Positions 24,001 through 36,102 of a stretch of DNA of 64,000 bases are shown one piece after another (the stretch's first letter is position 1; every line of letters begins with the position of its first letter). The position numbers and the translations under genes were made by a program. Source of the DNA: Lumbricus rubellus. Its lineage: Eukaryota; Annelida; Clitellata; Crassiclitellata; Lumbricidae. Location: the NCBI GenBank assembly GCA_945859605.1, contig OX243817.1, forward strand, positions 21,546,623 to 21,610,622, written 5' to 3'. The notes beneath the pieces were generated by a model, which was not told the origin of the DNA, made no database searches, and was given only the letters and a program-made list of their open reading frames with translations.

Positions 24001-24431
24001 TAGAGGTGGAAAAAGGTTTCTCAGGACATGATTGACATTTAGCATTAGGCCTACATTTCGAAGCAACCTAGCATCAGCTCCGGCAACTAATTTCTCCATG
24101 TTCGGGAACATCGTGGAAAGGAATCCCAGTCGTCGCATCCGGTTCAACATTTGTTCTAGTTTAGTTCTGTCGTTGCTAATGGTGAACCCCCACCAGGCCG
24201 GGCAGCATAGAGGATCCTGGCTACAGAAGTGGCTCGAGCTACCTCGTGGAGAGCGTCAGAGGGCAGTCCATGGGCTCTAAGCATTACAGATGAAACAGTG
24301 CATATAGTGATCTAGAACATCCCCTAAGCAGCTCAGAAACATGTTCTGTTGCTCGAAGATTGTCTTGGATAGTAACGTCCAGGATTCGCATTGATGTCAC
24401 CCTGTCAACGTTGTTGATGCGATCAAAATTT
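24001..24431 (-). pseudogene. CR1-like LINE reverse transcriptase fragment
   Basis: Read on the minus strand in three successive frames, the pieces are RVTSMRILDVTIQDNL then SELLRGCSRSLYALFHL; MLRAHGLPSDALHEVARATS then VARILYA; and CPAWWGFTISNDRTKLEQML then MRRLGFLSTM and VNHVLRNLFPPL. This is the C-terminal part of a non-LTR reverse transcriptase (the LRAHGL and LYAxPAWxG blocks are typical). Frame changes after LFHL and at the LYA/PAW junction show decay. Confidence 0.75.
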
Positions 24432-24439
24432 GACTGCCT

Positions 24440-25040
24440 TGCTCAATTCTAGGAATCATATTGCGTTATTACCATGTCTGTGCGCTATCATGCGAATAGC
24501 GATTGGTCTAATGCAGAATATTATAATCTTATCTTGTCAAATCTTATCTTATCAAACGAAAGGAATAACTTTGGCGTTTAATGTTAAAGAAATCATGTTT
24601 CATTCGAAAAACTTATAAACCCACGGATGAAAATTTTCTCACCACTCCCTCTGCCGGAGGAATTGTACGAGTATGAGCACGTGGGCGCAAGTGATAAAAG
24701 GTGGATTTGACCGGTGGGAACAGGTCATGCGGTGCATGACCCCCATCCACTAGGACGACAGTAAAGAGCATGGAGTCAGCCTTACATCCTGGGCTATTCA
24801 AATGAGAGAATATCCTCAGGGATGAAATGGAGTCGAATATGGCGGCGCATGATAGATTACCTAAGAGCGGTAGACTGGAGCTGGTTCCGGTCGACCTGAC
24901 CAAAACAAAACGCCACCAAGCTGTAAAAGCATAATAGCATCCTGACCGGTGCAGTGTGCGTCACCACGTCGTGCAGGTGAGAAGCACGCAAGTCTAAGCA
25001 TAACGCAATCGATTCTTACTCATAATTATTATTATTATTA
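24440..25040. other. Intergenic, unassigned
   Basis: Short frames only. A GC-richer part near 24,640-24,900 is not recognised. Confidence 0.35.
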
Positions 25041-25044
25041 TTAT

Positions 25045-25150
25045 GGTGTCGCAACAAATGCGACAATTAATTTGGCCGGACACTGTTTTGACAACAACAT
25101 CCGATGTGCAGAATCTCGTTTTAATTGCGGATTTGCGTCAGCGACGTTAA
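25045..25150. repeat. Dispersed repeat, partner at 23,060-23,165
   Basis: Second copy of the family described at 23,060. It is flanked by tta repeats on both sides. Confidence 0.5.
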
Positions 25151-25192
25151 TTATTATTATTCTCTGATGAGAACAAAGACATAGGCCTAGGT

Positions 25193-26039
25193 CAGCGGTG
25201 CGCAACCTGCGGCCGTACGGCCGCATGCGGCCGTGAGAGGAATTATTGGCGGCCGTGGACGCAAATCCAACTATAACATACTGGCGGCCGTTTGTAGATA
25301 AATTCATGAATATTTTTATTTCATTGTTTTGAAACTAAGGTTATGTGAAGCAGATAGTTGCATTTGTGCTTTCTAGTGTAGGCTATGAAGCACACGCGTA
25401 CGCACCCACCTACGTAGGCTACATGAACGCACGGGCGCACCCACCATTTGTCCGTCGTATGTGCGCACGTATCTTAGAGGTATCAGCTGCGTATGTGTCC
25501 TCCAGATATAGCTCAAAGAACCCGTCAGAGTACTTATATTTCATACCCAGCCGGGCCAGCCCTGGAAGTGAGTCATACGATACGGACTAAGATTCCTCCA
25601 CTAATGAGTGGATATTGTACAAGCAGGGTCGACCGTCAGCCATGACCGCTGGTGACGGGAGAGAGTGACCAATGAAACTTGCACCACAGATAATTTTCAA
25701 GTATATTAGGTTACAATGTACAAATGTATCTGTGTAGGGCAGAATGGAAAACAGGTGGCGTAGAAAGCTGCGTGGGGCTCAGACCTTGATCATGCGTTTA
25801 TCTGACTTCATGAATAGATCACCCACTCACTGCTGAAATTCGAAAAGTTCAAACCCTTTATTTTCCTTCTCGGCGTCACGCGCCACAGCGATCGTCTGCC
25901 GGACGCTCCTTTGCCCCTCCCAGAAACCGCGATTTTACCCCCGCCCCCAGAGGAGGGGACTAAATTAAACATAGGCGGCCGTGGTAAGAATGTGAGCCTT
26001 TGATGCGACCGACACTGACGAAAAGGTTGCGCACCTCTG
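25193..26039. mobile_element. hAT-type non-autonomous element
   Basis: The 8-bp target duplication GCCTAGGT is at 25185-25192 and 26040-26047. Termini CAGCGGTGCGCAACCT and AGGTTGCGCACCTCTG are complementary with one mismatch. gcggccg is repeated near both ends. It is 847 bp and has no transposase. Confidence 0.85.
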
Positions 26040-26387
26040 GCCTAGGTATACGACCCTCTTCAATGCTCGTGCACCGGCCTTTTCCATTACGCTGCTCATT
26101 AACCGGCATTTTGTGTATCGCTGGTATGTGTTGACGAGCGAAGCATTACTTTCACAGTGCATCTGAATCGATTGTTAGGTATGGGTCATAGACGGTGAAA
26201 GAAGGTGGTCCTCGTGCTAATGCACTTCTGACTTCATTATTTAACAATGGACATCAAATTTTGCACACAACAGATTTAGCTTTTGAAGAGAAGGAGCGCG
26301 TAGTATTTGGCCAATATGAATCGCTCGCGTGTAAGACAGATATATTCAACAGATCGTAAACAACAAAAGAAGTCTGGATGTTTAACA

Positions 26388-26715
26388 CAGGACTGTAGCA
26401 ACACAGAACGTGGCCCCCTCCGAACATAAGTCCAGGGCGGCGGAGCCCCTTACAATGCGGACACCAAAACGCGGCATTTATTTTATGCAAACAGGGTTCA
26501 TATCATAATATGTATAGCCTGCAGCGAATAATTCCGTATTTACATCACGGTTTTGCCAGTAAATCCCACATGGATTGAGCAATAGCTTCAATAAAATAAT
26601 GTCAATAACCGTTAGGCCAATATAGGCTACCATTCATTTTTTGTGACTTTAGGGCCCCCTTCCTTTCGGGGGCCCCTTCGGTCGGAGGGTACGGAGGGCA
26701 GTCGCTACGCCTCTG
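26388..26715. mobile_element. hAT-type short element, copy 1
   Basis: Target duplication GTTTAACA is at 26380-26387 and 26716-26723. Ends are CAGGACTGTAGCAAC and GTCGCTACGCCTCTG. The interior is clearly homologous to 29,217-29,563 (acgtggccccctccga, gggttcatatcataa, cggtcggagggtacggaggg). It is 328 bp and non-coding. Confidence 0.85.
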
Positions 26716-26723
26716 GTTTAACA

Positions 26724-27238
26724 CTTGCTGCTGTTCTAAAATTAATGTGTTCTTTCCAGTTTGCATGTCTCTTTGGTTGAAATCGACTCTCGAGACTCTG
26801 AAGCATGCAGATTAAAGTCAGAGTGGCGTGACAGAGTAGACAGCGCGCGTTTAGACAAAGAACCGAAGCCGTTTCTTTCAAGTTTCGACACGACTAAATC
26901 GATAAGTAGATCTAGCGGAAGGAGTTGCTTGGATTGATAGCAAACGCTCATTGCATTTGAAAGCATAACGAGAGTAGCATTTCAGTAAGGATAAGAATGC
27001 TGAAGGTTTGTGTCGACTACTTTGCAGTGGCCAATGTAGGCTACTGTAAAGAATGCGCACCAATGGCGAGATTTGAGCTCTACAACGAGTCACGAAATGC
27101 TAGTCTCGACGTTGCTGGCTCGATTTTGTGAGAAAAATTAATTTTACACAGAGGTAGCCTACTTCCGGAAACGATCTGAAAGTCTCAAGTAGGCCTATTA
27201 ATTATAGATCAAATAGCGTATAAGATTCATATGTGATG
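26724..27238. other. Gene 4 upstream region
   Basis: Presumed promoter and 5' UTR of gene 4. Close to the start, agatcaaata and tataagatt match the leader of genes 6, 7 and 3. No confident TATA box is placed. Confidence 0.4.
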
Positions 27239-30200
27239 ATGGTCGGTTATACGATGCTTTGGGCGATTTTCAGTTTTGTTGTTGAAGGTGCAAAAGCCTC
27301 TTGCGCCATGATAGATGATGTTCGTATGTATCAAGTGTTGGAAGCTTCTCCTGGATCGCAGCTCTGCGCCCTTGACGCACCTTCGGATTCGCTTCCCTTG
27401 AACTCCGTCTTGGTCTGTGCCTTAGAATGTCAACGATCCTTGTACTGCGATAATTTCAACTACAACAATGTGAGCAAAACGTGTGACATCTTCTTCAACA
27501 GACCAAAATGCTATGGACCTTCACTGCCGTGTACCCACTATCAGGTCAAGATTTTTTAAAACCTTTTCTATTTCGAAATATAGCCCAATAGCGGATATAT
27601 ATCCTTCAACTAGGGGATATATTATATGTAACTGCAGAATGGAACAGTTATAATCTTCCAAATAGACCTACACACATAATTGTTGGAAGCTCTTACTTGA
27701 AGCTTCTTGTTAATTTAACCGTGATTTTATTGGAAGGTAGAAATAATTAAATCCTAGTTTAAAACAATCTAAGCAAATTAGAGCCTGCTTCTAGAACATC
27801 TAATAATTATTTGGACATGCTGTGTCTATGATGCAAGCAATGATTGCTTAGAAATACATTTTCACAAATAAAATATGCAGAAAATAATTGTATTAAACAG
27901 AGAGACTAAAATGTTAGGCCTACTAATAATAATGCTCACTACCAGAACATTGCGTTTTCTTTCTAATAGATCTATTAATAGAGAGAAATGTCCGAGTAAT
28001 TAGTTATCATGTCGCTTCCTTATAAAGAAATGTTTTATAATTTACAGGCTCAGCCCGATCAACCCTACATGGGTGAGTCTTCTCACTTATTTTCAGAGCA
28101 TGGTGTTGGAAAAACTACATGTAGGCTATAGACATCTAATCGTCTGTCTAATTTTAAAGCAGATAACGATAACAGAAGCAACATGGAAACGATAACAGAA
28201 GCAACATTAAGTAGAGCTTTCTCATAATCCGCACCTCAACATATGAAATACGAATATTATTTATATTGACTCTAAATATTTGCATTTCAGCTATAATATT
28301 ATATAGTAAAGTTTGATTTAGACCTATTGGATAAAATTTCAACCTATTAGGGCCTAATCGTATTTTGAGGTCTAAATTCATATAATTCGTAGGCTAATTA
28401 AAATCTAAATACACAACTTCAACTATTTTCAAGGTTCGATTTATTATAGGATTTCAAAATAATAGATTGGCCTAGCCTTTCTGATTTTCGCCTTTTTGTT
28501 GGCGGCGCTTTAAGTGCTCTTTTGTTTCAAGGTTCGATTTATTATAGGATTTCAAAATAATAGATAGGCCTAGCCTCTCTGATTTTCGCCTTTTTGTTGG
28601 CGGCGCATTAAGTGCTCTTTTGTTCGGTGCCAGAATTTCCCCGTGTAAGAAAGAAGTGCTGATATTTTCCAAACTATTTTCTCATTATCTGACTGGAATG
28701 TCAGTCTAAAAACTAAGCGGTCTCTCTGCCACTTGTGTGAGGTCTGAATTCAGCCATCAACGCATCTGGTAAGTACAATGTATGCCGTAGTAGGTATAGC
28801 GCAAAATCTACAGTTTCTAGTCATTGATTGTCTTAATGGTTTGATTTTGTTCATAATATAAGGAAATCGTCTATTCTGATCATTGTTTTTAAAGGGATCA
28901 TGGCCGATCAATGCTACATTCCGTTCACTTTCAACAAGAGGCTGTACTACGAATGTGGGTCGAACCTGACGAGCGAAGGATGTCTCAACTGTCTCGTACA
29001 CAACAGGACGATGGTCAATTGCCTACAACCATCTTGTCAGTGCTATACTATTCAAATTCAATTACCTGATTGATTGACTAACTGACTGATTGACTGGCTG
29101 ACTGACTGACTGAAGATTTATAGAATATCATTAACAACCGGTTGTTTTTCGGTTGCGAGGCAGCATGATGACGACAATTACGGTGATGGCGATACAGACG
29201 ATTATTTCATGATTAGCAGGGCCGTAGCAACAATGAACGTGGCCCCCTCCGAGCATAATGTCCGGCCGGAGTGGCTCTTTACAATGCAGACACTGCGATG
29301 CGTCATTTATTTTATGTAACATACAGGGTTCATATCATAAATATACATACAATGTAGGCATACAGTGTAAAACTGTACATGTATTCCGTATTCTGTATTT
29401 ACTTAACAGTTTTGTCAGTAAAACTTACACGGATTGTGCAATGGCTTCAATAGATGTCAATCACCTATGGTCACACCTTTCATTTTTTGGCACTTTTAGG
29501 GGTCCCTTCCTTGCGGGGGCCCCCTTCGGTCGGAGGGTACGGAGGGCGGTCGCTACGCCTCTGATGATTAGACTACACGTGTGGATTTCCCATAAGTTTG
29601 ATTCTAGGGACCCTGTTGCTCATTCTTCACAACATTATGTAGGCCTATATTCCTCTCAGTTCACTCATCTACAGGGTGGGCAAAACATTACCCCCTGTTT
29701 CTTGTCAATATCCTGGCCAGAAGTGAGCAGTTCGAAATGAAATTTTACAGACTTAAAGACAATTCATATAATACACATGATGGCCAGATTTCAACAAAAT
29801 ATTTCAAACACAACAAAAGTAATATCACTTTTAGTGAGGTCACCCACCGTTTTTTGATGATTCAAAAACGTAACGCAGCAAAAAGTAACAAAAACACGAT
29901 TTTATTATGTCACATCTCTAATAACAGTTTTTGTTGTCAAATGAACTTGATGGTGATCTACAACTTGTATTCAATGTGCCCACCACCAGTGCCAAAACTT
30001 CTTTTGAGTCAAGACTAATATCGGAGCCTTCTTATGAACTCACCAAAGCCTCACCTATTGCAGTTATCTCCACAGGTCTTTTATTCAGAACTGAAAACAT
30101 TTTCTCCCACAAATTCTATCCTCTTCCTCCTCTTCCACACACCTCTCTCACCATTAACCTCAACTCTAAACACCACCCATCTTTGCCGTCCGACTATCTG

Positions 30201-31158
30201 CTTGACTGACTCTCCGGATCTTGACCCTCTGTCTATCGCCTTCGTTTGGATTGTGCGTATGTGAAAAAGATGGGTCCTATACGTTTTCTGCAGAAATCTC
30301 GAGTTTTTAGATGCAATTGCAAACATGATTTAGTTGGGAAGATAAAGTAAAAGGTTTTACGAAGAACAGATTAAGTTTATTATTATCTTCGTGTCCTGAA
30401 CGTTTGTGTGTAAAGCTTTTAATCTATTTGCAACATGCCATATTCATTAACTATCATTGTATCAGGATTGTTTTTCGGTTGTTAGATTGTTTAATTAGAA
30501 AATCCGCATGTCAAAGCTTTATATACCGCCTGCTGCCATTTCAGACTTTCATCCGATCTTAAGTCTCACAAATATCACAGTTCCAACGTTTTCCACTACC
30601 ATTCCTCTGATGAGTGTTAATCGATGGATCGTCGTTTCCAGTCGCATATACAATTCCATCAACTTCACCCGGACGTGGGACGAGTACCGCGATGGGTTTG
30701 GTGACTCAACACTTGACTACTGGATCGGCCTGGAGAAGATGCACCAACTGACCTACAGCGGAAACTACCGTCTACGTTTCGAGATGTTGTCCGTTGAGAA
30801 CGGGTCCTGGTTCTCAGCCGAGTATGACTCGATCCTAATCGATCCTGAGTCCAACTGGTACACCATTCATCTGAACGGATTCAGTGGAGACGCTGGAGAT
30901 GCCATGAACAGGAACCCTCCTGCGATCGCATGGCAAAACCACAAGAACTTTTCCACCTACGATAGCGACAACGACCAGTTTTACGATAGTTGCTCGCAGC
31001 TGCACGGGGGAGGAGGGTGGTGGTTCGCTGGTTGTGGAGCCTGTGATCTAAATGCTGCGTTTGGATCCGTTTATTACTATTGGAAACGAATAACGGATTT
31101 AGGACTTGGAACAGTCTCGAAGTTAAATGGATCCCGTATAATGTTCAAACTAGCCTAA
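27239..31158 (+). CDS. Gene 4 of 7: secreted PAN - FN2-like - fibrinogen-domain protein
   Basis: Coding exons are 27239-27544, 28048-28072, 28895-29035 and 30545-31158 (phases 0, 1, 1), joining to 361 aa. The ATG at 27239 aligns with the paralogues' starts; the adjacent in-frame ATG at 27236 adds one Met. The signal peptide ends KASCA, followed by MIDDVRMYQVLEA. The PAN-like part has VCALECQR, YCDNFNYNN, TCDIFF and CYG. The microexon encodes AQPDQPYM. Exon 3 (DQCYIPFTFNKRLYYEC) is FN2-like and uses a GTCAGT donor. The FBG exon is nearly identical to gene 3 through its middle; its calcium loop is DSDND and it ends SRIMFKLA. Intron 3 carries a hAT-type element and part of the CAGGGTGGGCC family. 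AATAAA is at 31466-31471. Confidence 0.9.
28430..28625. repeat. 98-bp tandem duplication (2 copies)
   Basis: Units 28430-28527 and 28528-28625 differ by only a few bases and begin caaggttcgatttattatag. They lie in intron 2 of gene 4. Confidence 0.95.
29217..29563. mobile_element. hAT-type short element, copy 2
   Basis: Target duplication ATGATTAG is at 29209-29216 and 29564-29571. Ends are CAGGGCCGTAGCAAC and GTCGCTACGCCTCTG. It lies in intron 3 of gene 4 and is homologous to the copy at 26,388. Confidence 0.88.
29672..30020. mobile_element. Partial CAGGGTGGGC-ended element
   Basis: It starts after TA at 29670-29671 with cagggtgggc and follows the left arm and centre of the 10,685 element (gaaattttacagacttaaag, ccaccgttttttga, caacttgtattcaatgtgc). 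No right end is found, so the copy is truncated within intron 3 of gene 4. Confidence 0.65.
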
Positions 31159-32030
31159 GACAAATTGTCTGCATTCTATTCAAAATGGCTACTAATTGCT
31201 TGGATTAGAGATAATAATTATCTTTTTACTTTAAATCTTCTACACAAACAGTACGCAATACATTATATTATTATTATTCATCATCATTATCATTCGCCAT
31301 GAGCCATATGCTCGTAGGTGTTCAATGTCAACTTCGTATATTATTATAGAAGCTTAATGAGCTGCCTGCACAAATTATTGCTTGGACTAGAGATAATTTC
31401 TTTTTACAAACATTAGCCTACTGCTTCCGATATGTAGGGCCTACAACAGTTAAGGGGATGGACCCAATAAAATTGACAGAGCCTCAATTTTGCCAGTAAA
31501 TTTAGGTCATGTGGGCTTTTTACTTTATGGAACTTGATATGAATAGCCTACTTGAATAGGCCTAGGCCTACTTTATTCATGTAGTCCTACGCACCGTACA
31601 GTCGTTTCTCATTAGCCATTCCATGTGTAATGTCTAGATAATTTCAGAGTTTAACGATAGCTCATGATATCAAGGGCAGTTGCGTCGACAAATGTTTTTG
31701 GCATATTATTGCATCTTACTTTTTTATGTCCGCCAGCATATGGATCCTCATTAACGCACTTATGGTGTATTTAGTTATTGATATAGCGCTTTCTAATAAT
31801 TATATTTCGCGCAGTAATAATTTATTCTATTATCATTTATGTGACATGGACTGTTGAGTTTGAAGAGAAACTTCACAGTGGTAGGCTACACCTAAACTAT
31901 AAACAAATATCAACGGCCAAACAGTTTGCTTTGACACTGATAGCGGAATAAAAGGCTGTATAATATAGCTAGGGGTGTTTTGAGTGTTTGAGCACCCACC
32001 CATCCCTTAAATAAAACAATTTATTTAGTA
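31159..32030. other. Gene 4 3' flank
   Basis: It contains the probable gene 4 AATAAA at 31466-31471, about 310 bp after the stop, and TAGGCCTA-type octamers. Near 31,968 a short phrase (gctaggggtgttttgagtgt) resembles one at 39,345. Otherwise nothing is recognised. Confidence 0.4.
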
Positions 32031-32037
32031 AACTTAA

Positions 32038-32879
32038 CCCTTATAGGGTAACCCCTTTTCGGTTACAGTTGTTGGTAACCGGGGGGTAAAAAATTACCCC
32101 CAATTTATTTTCGTCAAATCTATGGAAATGTTTAACCAATTTCGGTCCTGTTTAATTTATCTGATAGACAAGGACATTTTTGAACGTAATGAGTAAAAAA
32201 TCTTGAATTAAAATGATAATTCGTGATTATAAGCGGTCTGATTAGCTCATGACCATATCCAGCAGGAACAAACGGCGCTTGTCCAAACGTAGGCCAACTG
32301 AATGTGCGTGATCTCGCCATGCTGGATTCTGCAACTTCTATCATTATGACATACTCGTTGAGCGCTGCTGCATCAACCAATAAATAGAAGAGGCCATCTT
32401 CTGGTCCTGTAACTGCAAGTATGTCCCTTTGTTTCCTGGTCGAATGAGTCCACGGCGCCTTTTGTGGCGTTGTAATCACCTATTTCTTTCGATAGCTTTA
32501 TGCAAAAATGAGTAAACTACACTAATATAATGAAACCTGAAATAGAAATCATACAGCAAAGAATGACTAATTCATTTGCAAAAATACAAGAACCACTGTG
32601 ACACATCTCCAACAATTCAGTTCTATCAACTACTATGCTTACATCTACATAGTGTAGAAATGATTTATTTAGTACTGGAATATGAAACCTTACTTTCCAC
32701 ACTAGTCTGCCGCTAGGTGGCAACGCAATGTGGCACAGCTGAAAACGGTATTGTGAAGAAAAAACATATTTAGGAAAAGTCACAAAAGCAATTTAAAGTC
32801 TATTTTCTTTTATTCAAAAAAGGTATACGAAAAAAAGTAGACTGGGGGTTATTTTTTACCCCCGGTTACCCTATAAGGG
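32038..32879. mobile_element. TTAA-flanked piggyBac-type element, 842 bp
   Basis: TTAA is at 32034-32037 and 32880-32883. The 16-bp terminal repeats are perfect: CCCTTATAGGGTAACC and its complement. Two minus-strand frames inside (115 and 88 codons) match nothing recognised and are not annotated as genes. Confidence 0.85.
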
Positions 32880-32979
32880 TTAACTCGTGATATCAGGACT
32901 AAAAGGATTCAATTTTGAGGTTCTTATTTATATGTGACATACCACAATAGATTACATCATCCAATCATGATAATAACAT

Positions 32980-33203
32980 GAGGCGCGGTGGTGTGGTGGT
33001 GGCGTCGTTGCCTTGGAGCCGGAAGGTTCGAGGTTCGAATCCACCTCGCCGCGTAAGGACCTTGGGCAAGTCCTTTACTCACAATTGCTAAGCGCTTCGG
33101 CGTGAAACTCCGATGCAGTGTCCGCTCTGCATTCGGGAGCGCCAGCGCATCTGAGTAGAGAGAGCTTGATGGGGCGCTATAACAAATGCACATACAAAGA
33201 AAC
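32980..33203 (+). mobile_element. tRNA-derived SINE (family B), sense copy
   Basis: The 8-bp target duplication AATAACAT is at 32972-32979 and 33204-33211. The head has a box-A-like ggtggtgtggtggtgg and a box-B GGTTCGAATCC. The body contains gcttcggcgtgaaactccg and ggggcgctataacaaatgca. An inverted copy lies at 35,295-35,535. Confidence 0.75.
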
Positions 33204-33419
33204 AATAACATAGATGATCTACATCCTAAATATTGACGCGAAGTAAGCGAAGATATTGGAGAGGTTCTGAAATGTTGTAGTGCGAACTGTAGTACAGCGT
33301 GTAATGTATTCGACGTCCAGCTAACGACTTTCCTTCAAATTCCTTAGTCAGTTGAATCGATCGCTTGTCCGCTTCATCAACACCCCACCCCACCCCGAAA
33401 TAAAATCCTGTCTACGGCC

Positions 33420-33640
33420 AGGGGCGGATACAGAAACTTTGGACGGGGGCGCACAAATTCTTGACCTTGGGTCTGGAAAATGTTTCTTTTGTATCCGCCA
33501 AAAAAGTTGATGACCTTTTTTAGTCATCTTCTGGTCGAAATATCGGGAAACGTATACCATCTTGTCCCCACAAAAAAACTGATGACCTTTTTTTAGGAAA
33601 TCTGGTCAAAATTTCGGGAAAAGTAGACCTTTACACATTG
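33420..33640. repeat. Two units of the 66-bp repeat family, inverted relative to 39,508
   Basis: The phrases ttgatgaccttttttagtca and tggtcgaaatatcgggaaa are the reverse complement of the unit seen at 39,508-39,860. Another fragment lies near 59,030-59,070. It begins with aggggcggatacagaaactt, a dispersed-element phrase that recurs in part at 33,780. Confidence 0.55.
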
Positions 33641-34825
33641 TTCGAAAGCTTTAGTCACAGATCGGAGCAGTGACTCGCAAGTCGCAACACCGTGATTGTA
33701 TTAGCGCCATACTGGAAAATAGGCGGCCCATGAACATATGGCTGCATGTCTCTTTCAACCTATTCCGCAAGGCCGTAGACAGGGGCGGATTCAGGGGGGC
33801 AATCCGGCCATGGCCCCACACATTTAGAAATGCTCATTTATCGTGCCCCCATTTTCAACAAGTTTAGACTACCTGCCCGCCTCCAGCAACTTGAAGCAAG
33901 AGATATCGAGCCTAGCCACTCTGAACTTTAAATAAAAATCTAAAATAATACTAAATAATAAGTATGCAGACATCATTCTGTTCTGCTCGTTATAGTTTTG
34001 TACAAAGACAGCCTAGCACATTGGATAATCTACCTGATAATTATAATGTATGAACTAGGCCTGTAATAAAACCTAACGTGAGGTTCATCATAATTATGTT
34101 TTCCTAAGATATGCTGTTAATATCTATAGGTCTACAAGGCAAAGGTTCTTCAATGCGTAGCAGCGTAGGCTATAATTAATTATAACTTATAGCTTAAGCA
34201 CATTAAGCCGGGTGGCAACAGTTTGATAGACCTGCAAATGTGACACTTATTTTTCTAACTACTACTTTTGAGTTTTAACAAATTTCATCGCATTAAAACA
34301 CTAGTGATATGAATGATACACACAGGGAAAGTCATAAATTTACGTTTAGAAATCTCTATAGAAATAAAAATATGGGCCTATTTTATAATAGTGCCCTTCA
34401 TGTACATACTTTTTAACATCTAGCCTACTTTTGTACTTTTAACAAATTTTTCGCACTTAGGAAACTATTCATATTGAAGATAGTAGGCTCAAAAATCAAA
34501 ACTCAAAACTCAAAACTCGTTTATTCAAAGAGATCAAATGCAAAAGAAAACACTCATATGGATCAAACGAAATAATATAATAAAGCGCACAAGAATTGAG
34601 TAACAAATGTTAGTCTAAAGTAATAGGAAGGATCCCAAAGAATAGGTAGCCCAGAAAGGGTGTGAACCCGCTAAGCCTGGGCAGTGGGCAGCCACATCAG
34701 GCAGGAAGAAGTCAGATGGTGGAGAGCAAAGTAAAATGAGTGTGTGGCGAGGCAATAGGAAAACAAGAGTTGAGCAATTTCCAGCGCTGTATTTTTCATC
34801 CTTTTGTCACTGAAAAACGTAGGCT
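33641..34825. other. Intergenic, repeat debris
   Basis: Short dispersed-repeat phrases (aggggcggattcagggggg near 33,780; caaaactc repeats near 34,495). No gene is recognised. Confidence 0.35.
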
Positions 34826-34885
34826 AACTGTGACCATCGTAAAAGATTTTGCCCCTTCTGCAAAATTTTCTGCTGGCGCCCATGT
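34826..34885 (+). repeat. Dispersed repeat family A, copy 2
   Basis: It shares ctgtgaccatcg, ttttgcccc and ggcgcccatg with the copy at 400-465. Confidence 0.55.
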
Positions 34886-34940
34886 GTGTAACAGGTAACT
34901 AGCGCAGAACATCGCGATATTACGGCGTCACGTGATCATA

Positions 34941-35234
34941 TTATTTCCTCCGATTGCACAGCAGTCTTCCAGCAGCTTTGAGAATTGAGTGCAGGCAATC
35001 CAGAAGACATTTGGGCGAACCGACCAGCAGGCTGTTACAGCGGTCGACCTGAGAGGTGACAAAGGCAGCGACGGCCGCCTTTGCTGCCTCGAAAGGCAGG
35101 GATCTGATGCAGCCTCTCAGGAGGCGGGGCTGACGGAAGCAGCATCCGACGGTTCGCACCACGTGACGCCGCATGGAAAGGTCAGATTCTAGTAAGACGC
35201 CGAGGGCACGGACGTCACTGGTCGGGTAAAGCAT
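34941..35234 (-). pseudogene. LINE reverse transcriptase fragment, second type
   Basis: The minus-strand frame reads VRALGVLLESDLSMRRHV, then LLRGCIRSLPFEAAKAAVAA, then FVTSQVDRCNSLLVG. This is the block after the RT palm (LGVxLDSDLSM ... FVxSRxDYCNSLL) of CR1/L2-type LINEs. Only about 97 codons remain, and a stop truncates it. Confidence 0.75.
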
Positions 35235-35294
35235 TCTGTTACATAATTATTACTGTCAGCTTTTGATCATTGAATCATATAACGAGGGTTGGTT

Positions 35295-35535
35295 TGTATT
35301 ATGTATGTATGTATGTGCATTGCTATAGCGCCCCTTCGAGATTGCCACTCAGAAGCGCTCTCGACTACAGCGCGGACACTGAATGGAAGTTTCACGCCGA
35401 AGCGCATGAGCAATTGCTATTGAAGGACTTACCCCTGTAGGCTACCTACGTGACGGTTTGAGGTGGATTCGAACCTTCAACCCTCCCGCTGCAAGGCATC
35501 GAACATAGGCCTACACAGTCGCTACGCCACCGTAG
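35295..35535 (-). mobile_element. tRNA-derived SINE (family B), antisense copy
   Basis: The reverse complement matches 32,980-33,203 through box B (GGTTCGAATCC), gcttcggcgtgaaact and ggggcgctat. It ends in a (TATG)n run at 35,300, the SINE 3' tail. Confidence 0.7.
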
Positions 35536-36102
35536 CCTACCTCTGAGATATTGCAAAGACGGGAATGCTCTTTGCGACTCACTGCTTCAGATCTATCGAT
35601 ATGCTGGAAATAGCCTACGCCTACTGTGAACATTGCCAATATAGACTAAGCAATTTGCAGGTAGGCCTAAATGAATTCGCTGTTCCAATACAATATGTAA
35701 AAAATCTTGACATTTACTGTTCCCCCAATCCCGAACCGGGCTTAAGGCGCGCTCTTCGGTGCTTGCCGATACCAATTAATTTTAATTGTTAGGTCGTCTT
35801 GGTTCCGTCGCCAATAGGCTAAAAGGCAAATATTTTGTTCAGCGTGTTTGGACTTCCGCTCCTCGCGATTGGACAAAGCAGTCCAGAAATCAGTTCACCA
35901 TAAAAGCTGGACTAGTACCAGCGCAACAAAGGTTACCAGTCTGCTGTCAGGCATGCCGACCGACGCTTGCTACTAACTCGATCGGAGGACCATGGAACAA
36001 ATGTTTTCCTGCCACTCGACAAATCGGAATGCTCGATTCCTTTCACAGCGGAAGCAGTGAAGGCATGTTGCATGCTTAGGCTAAATGTTTAACGACAATG
36101 CT

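Noticed and set aside
32132..32479. Minus-strand 115-codon frame inside the TTAA element
   Set aside because: There are no piggyBac transposase motifs and no recognisable domain. It could be a short captured fragment, but nothing supports it as a gene.
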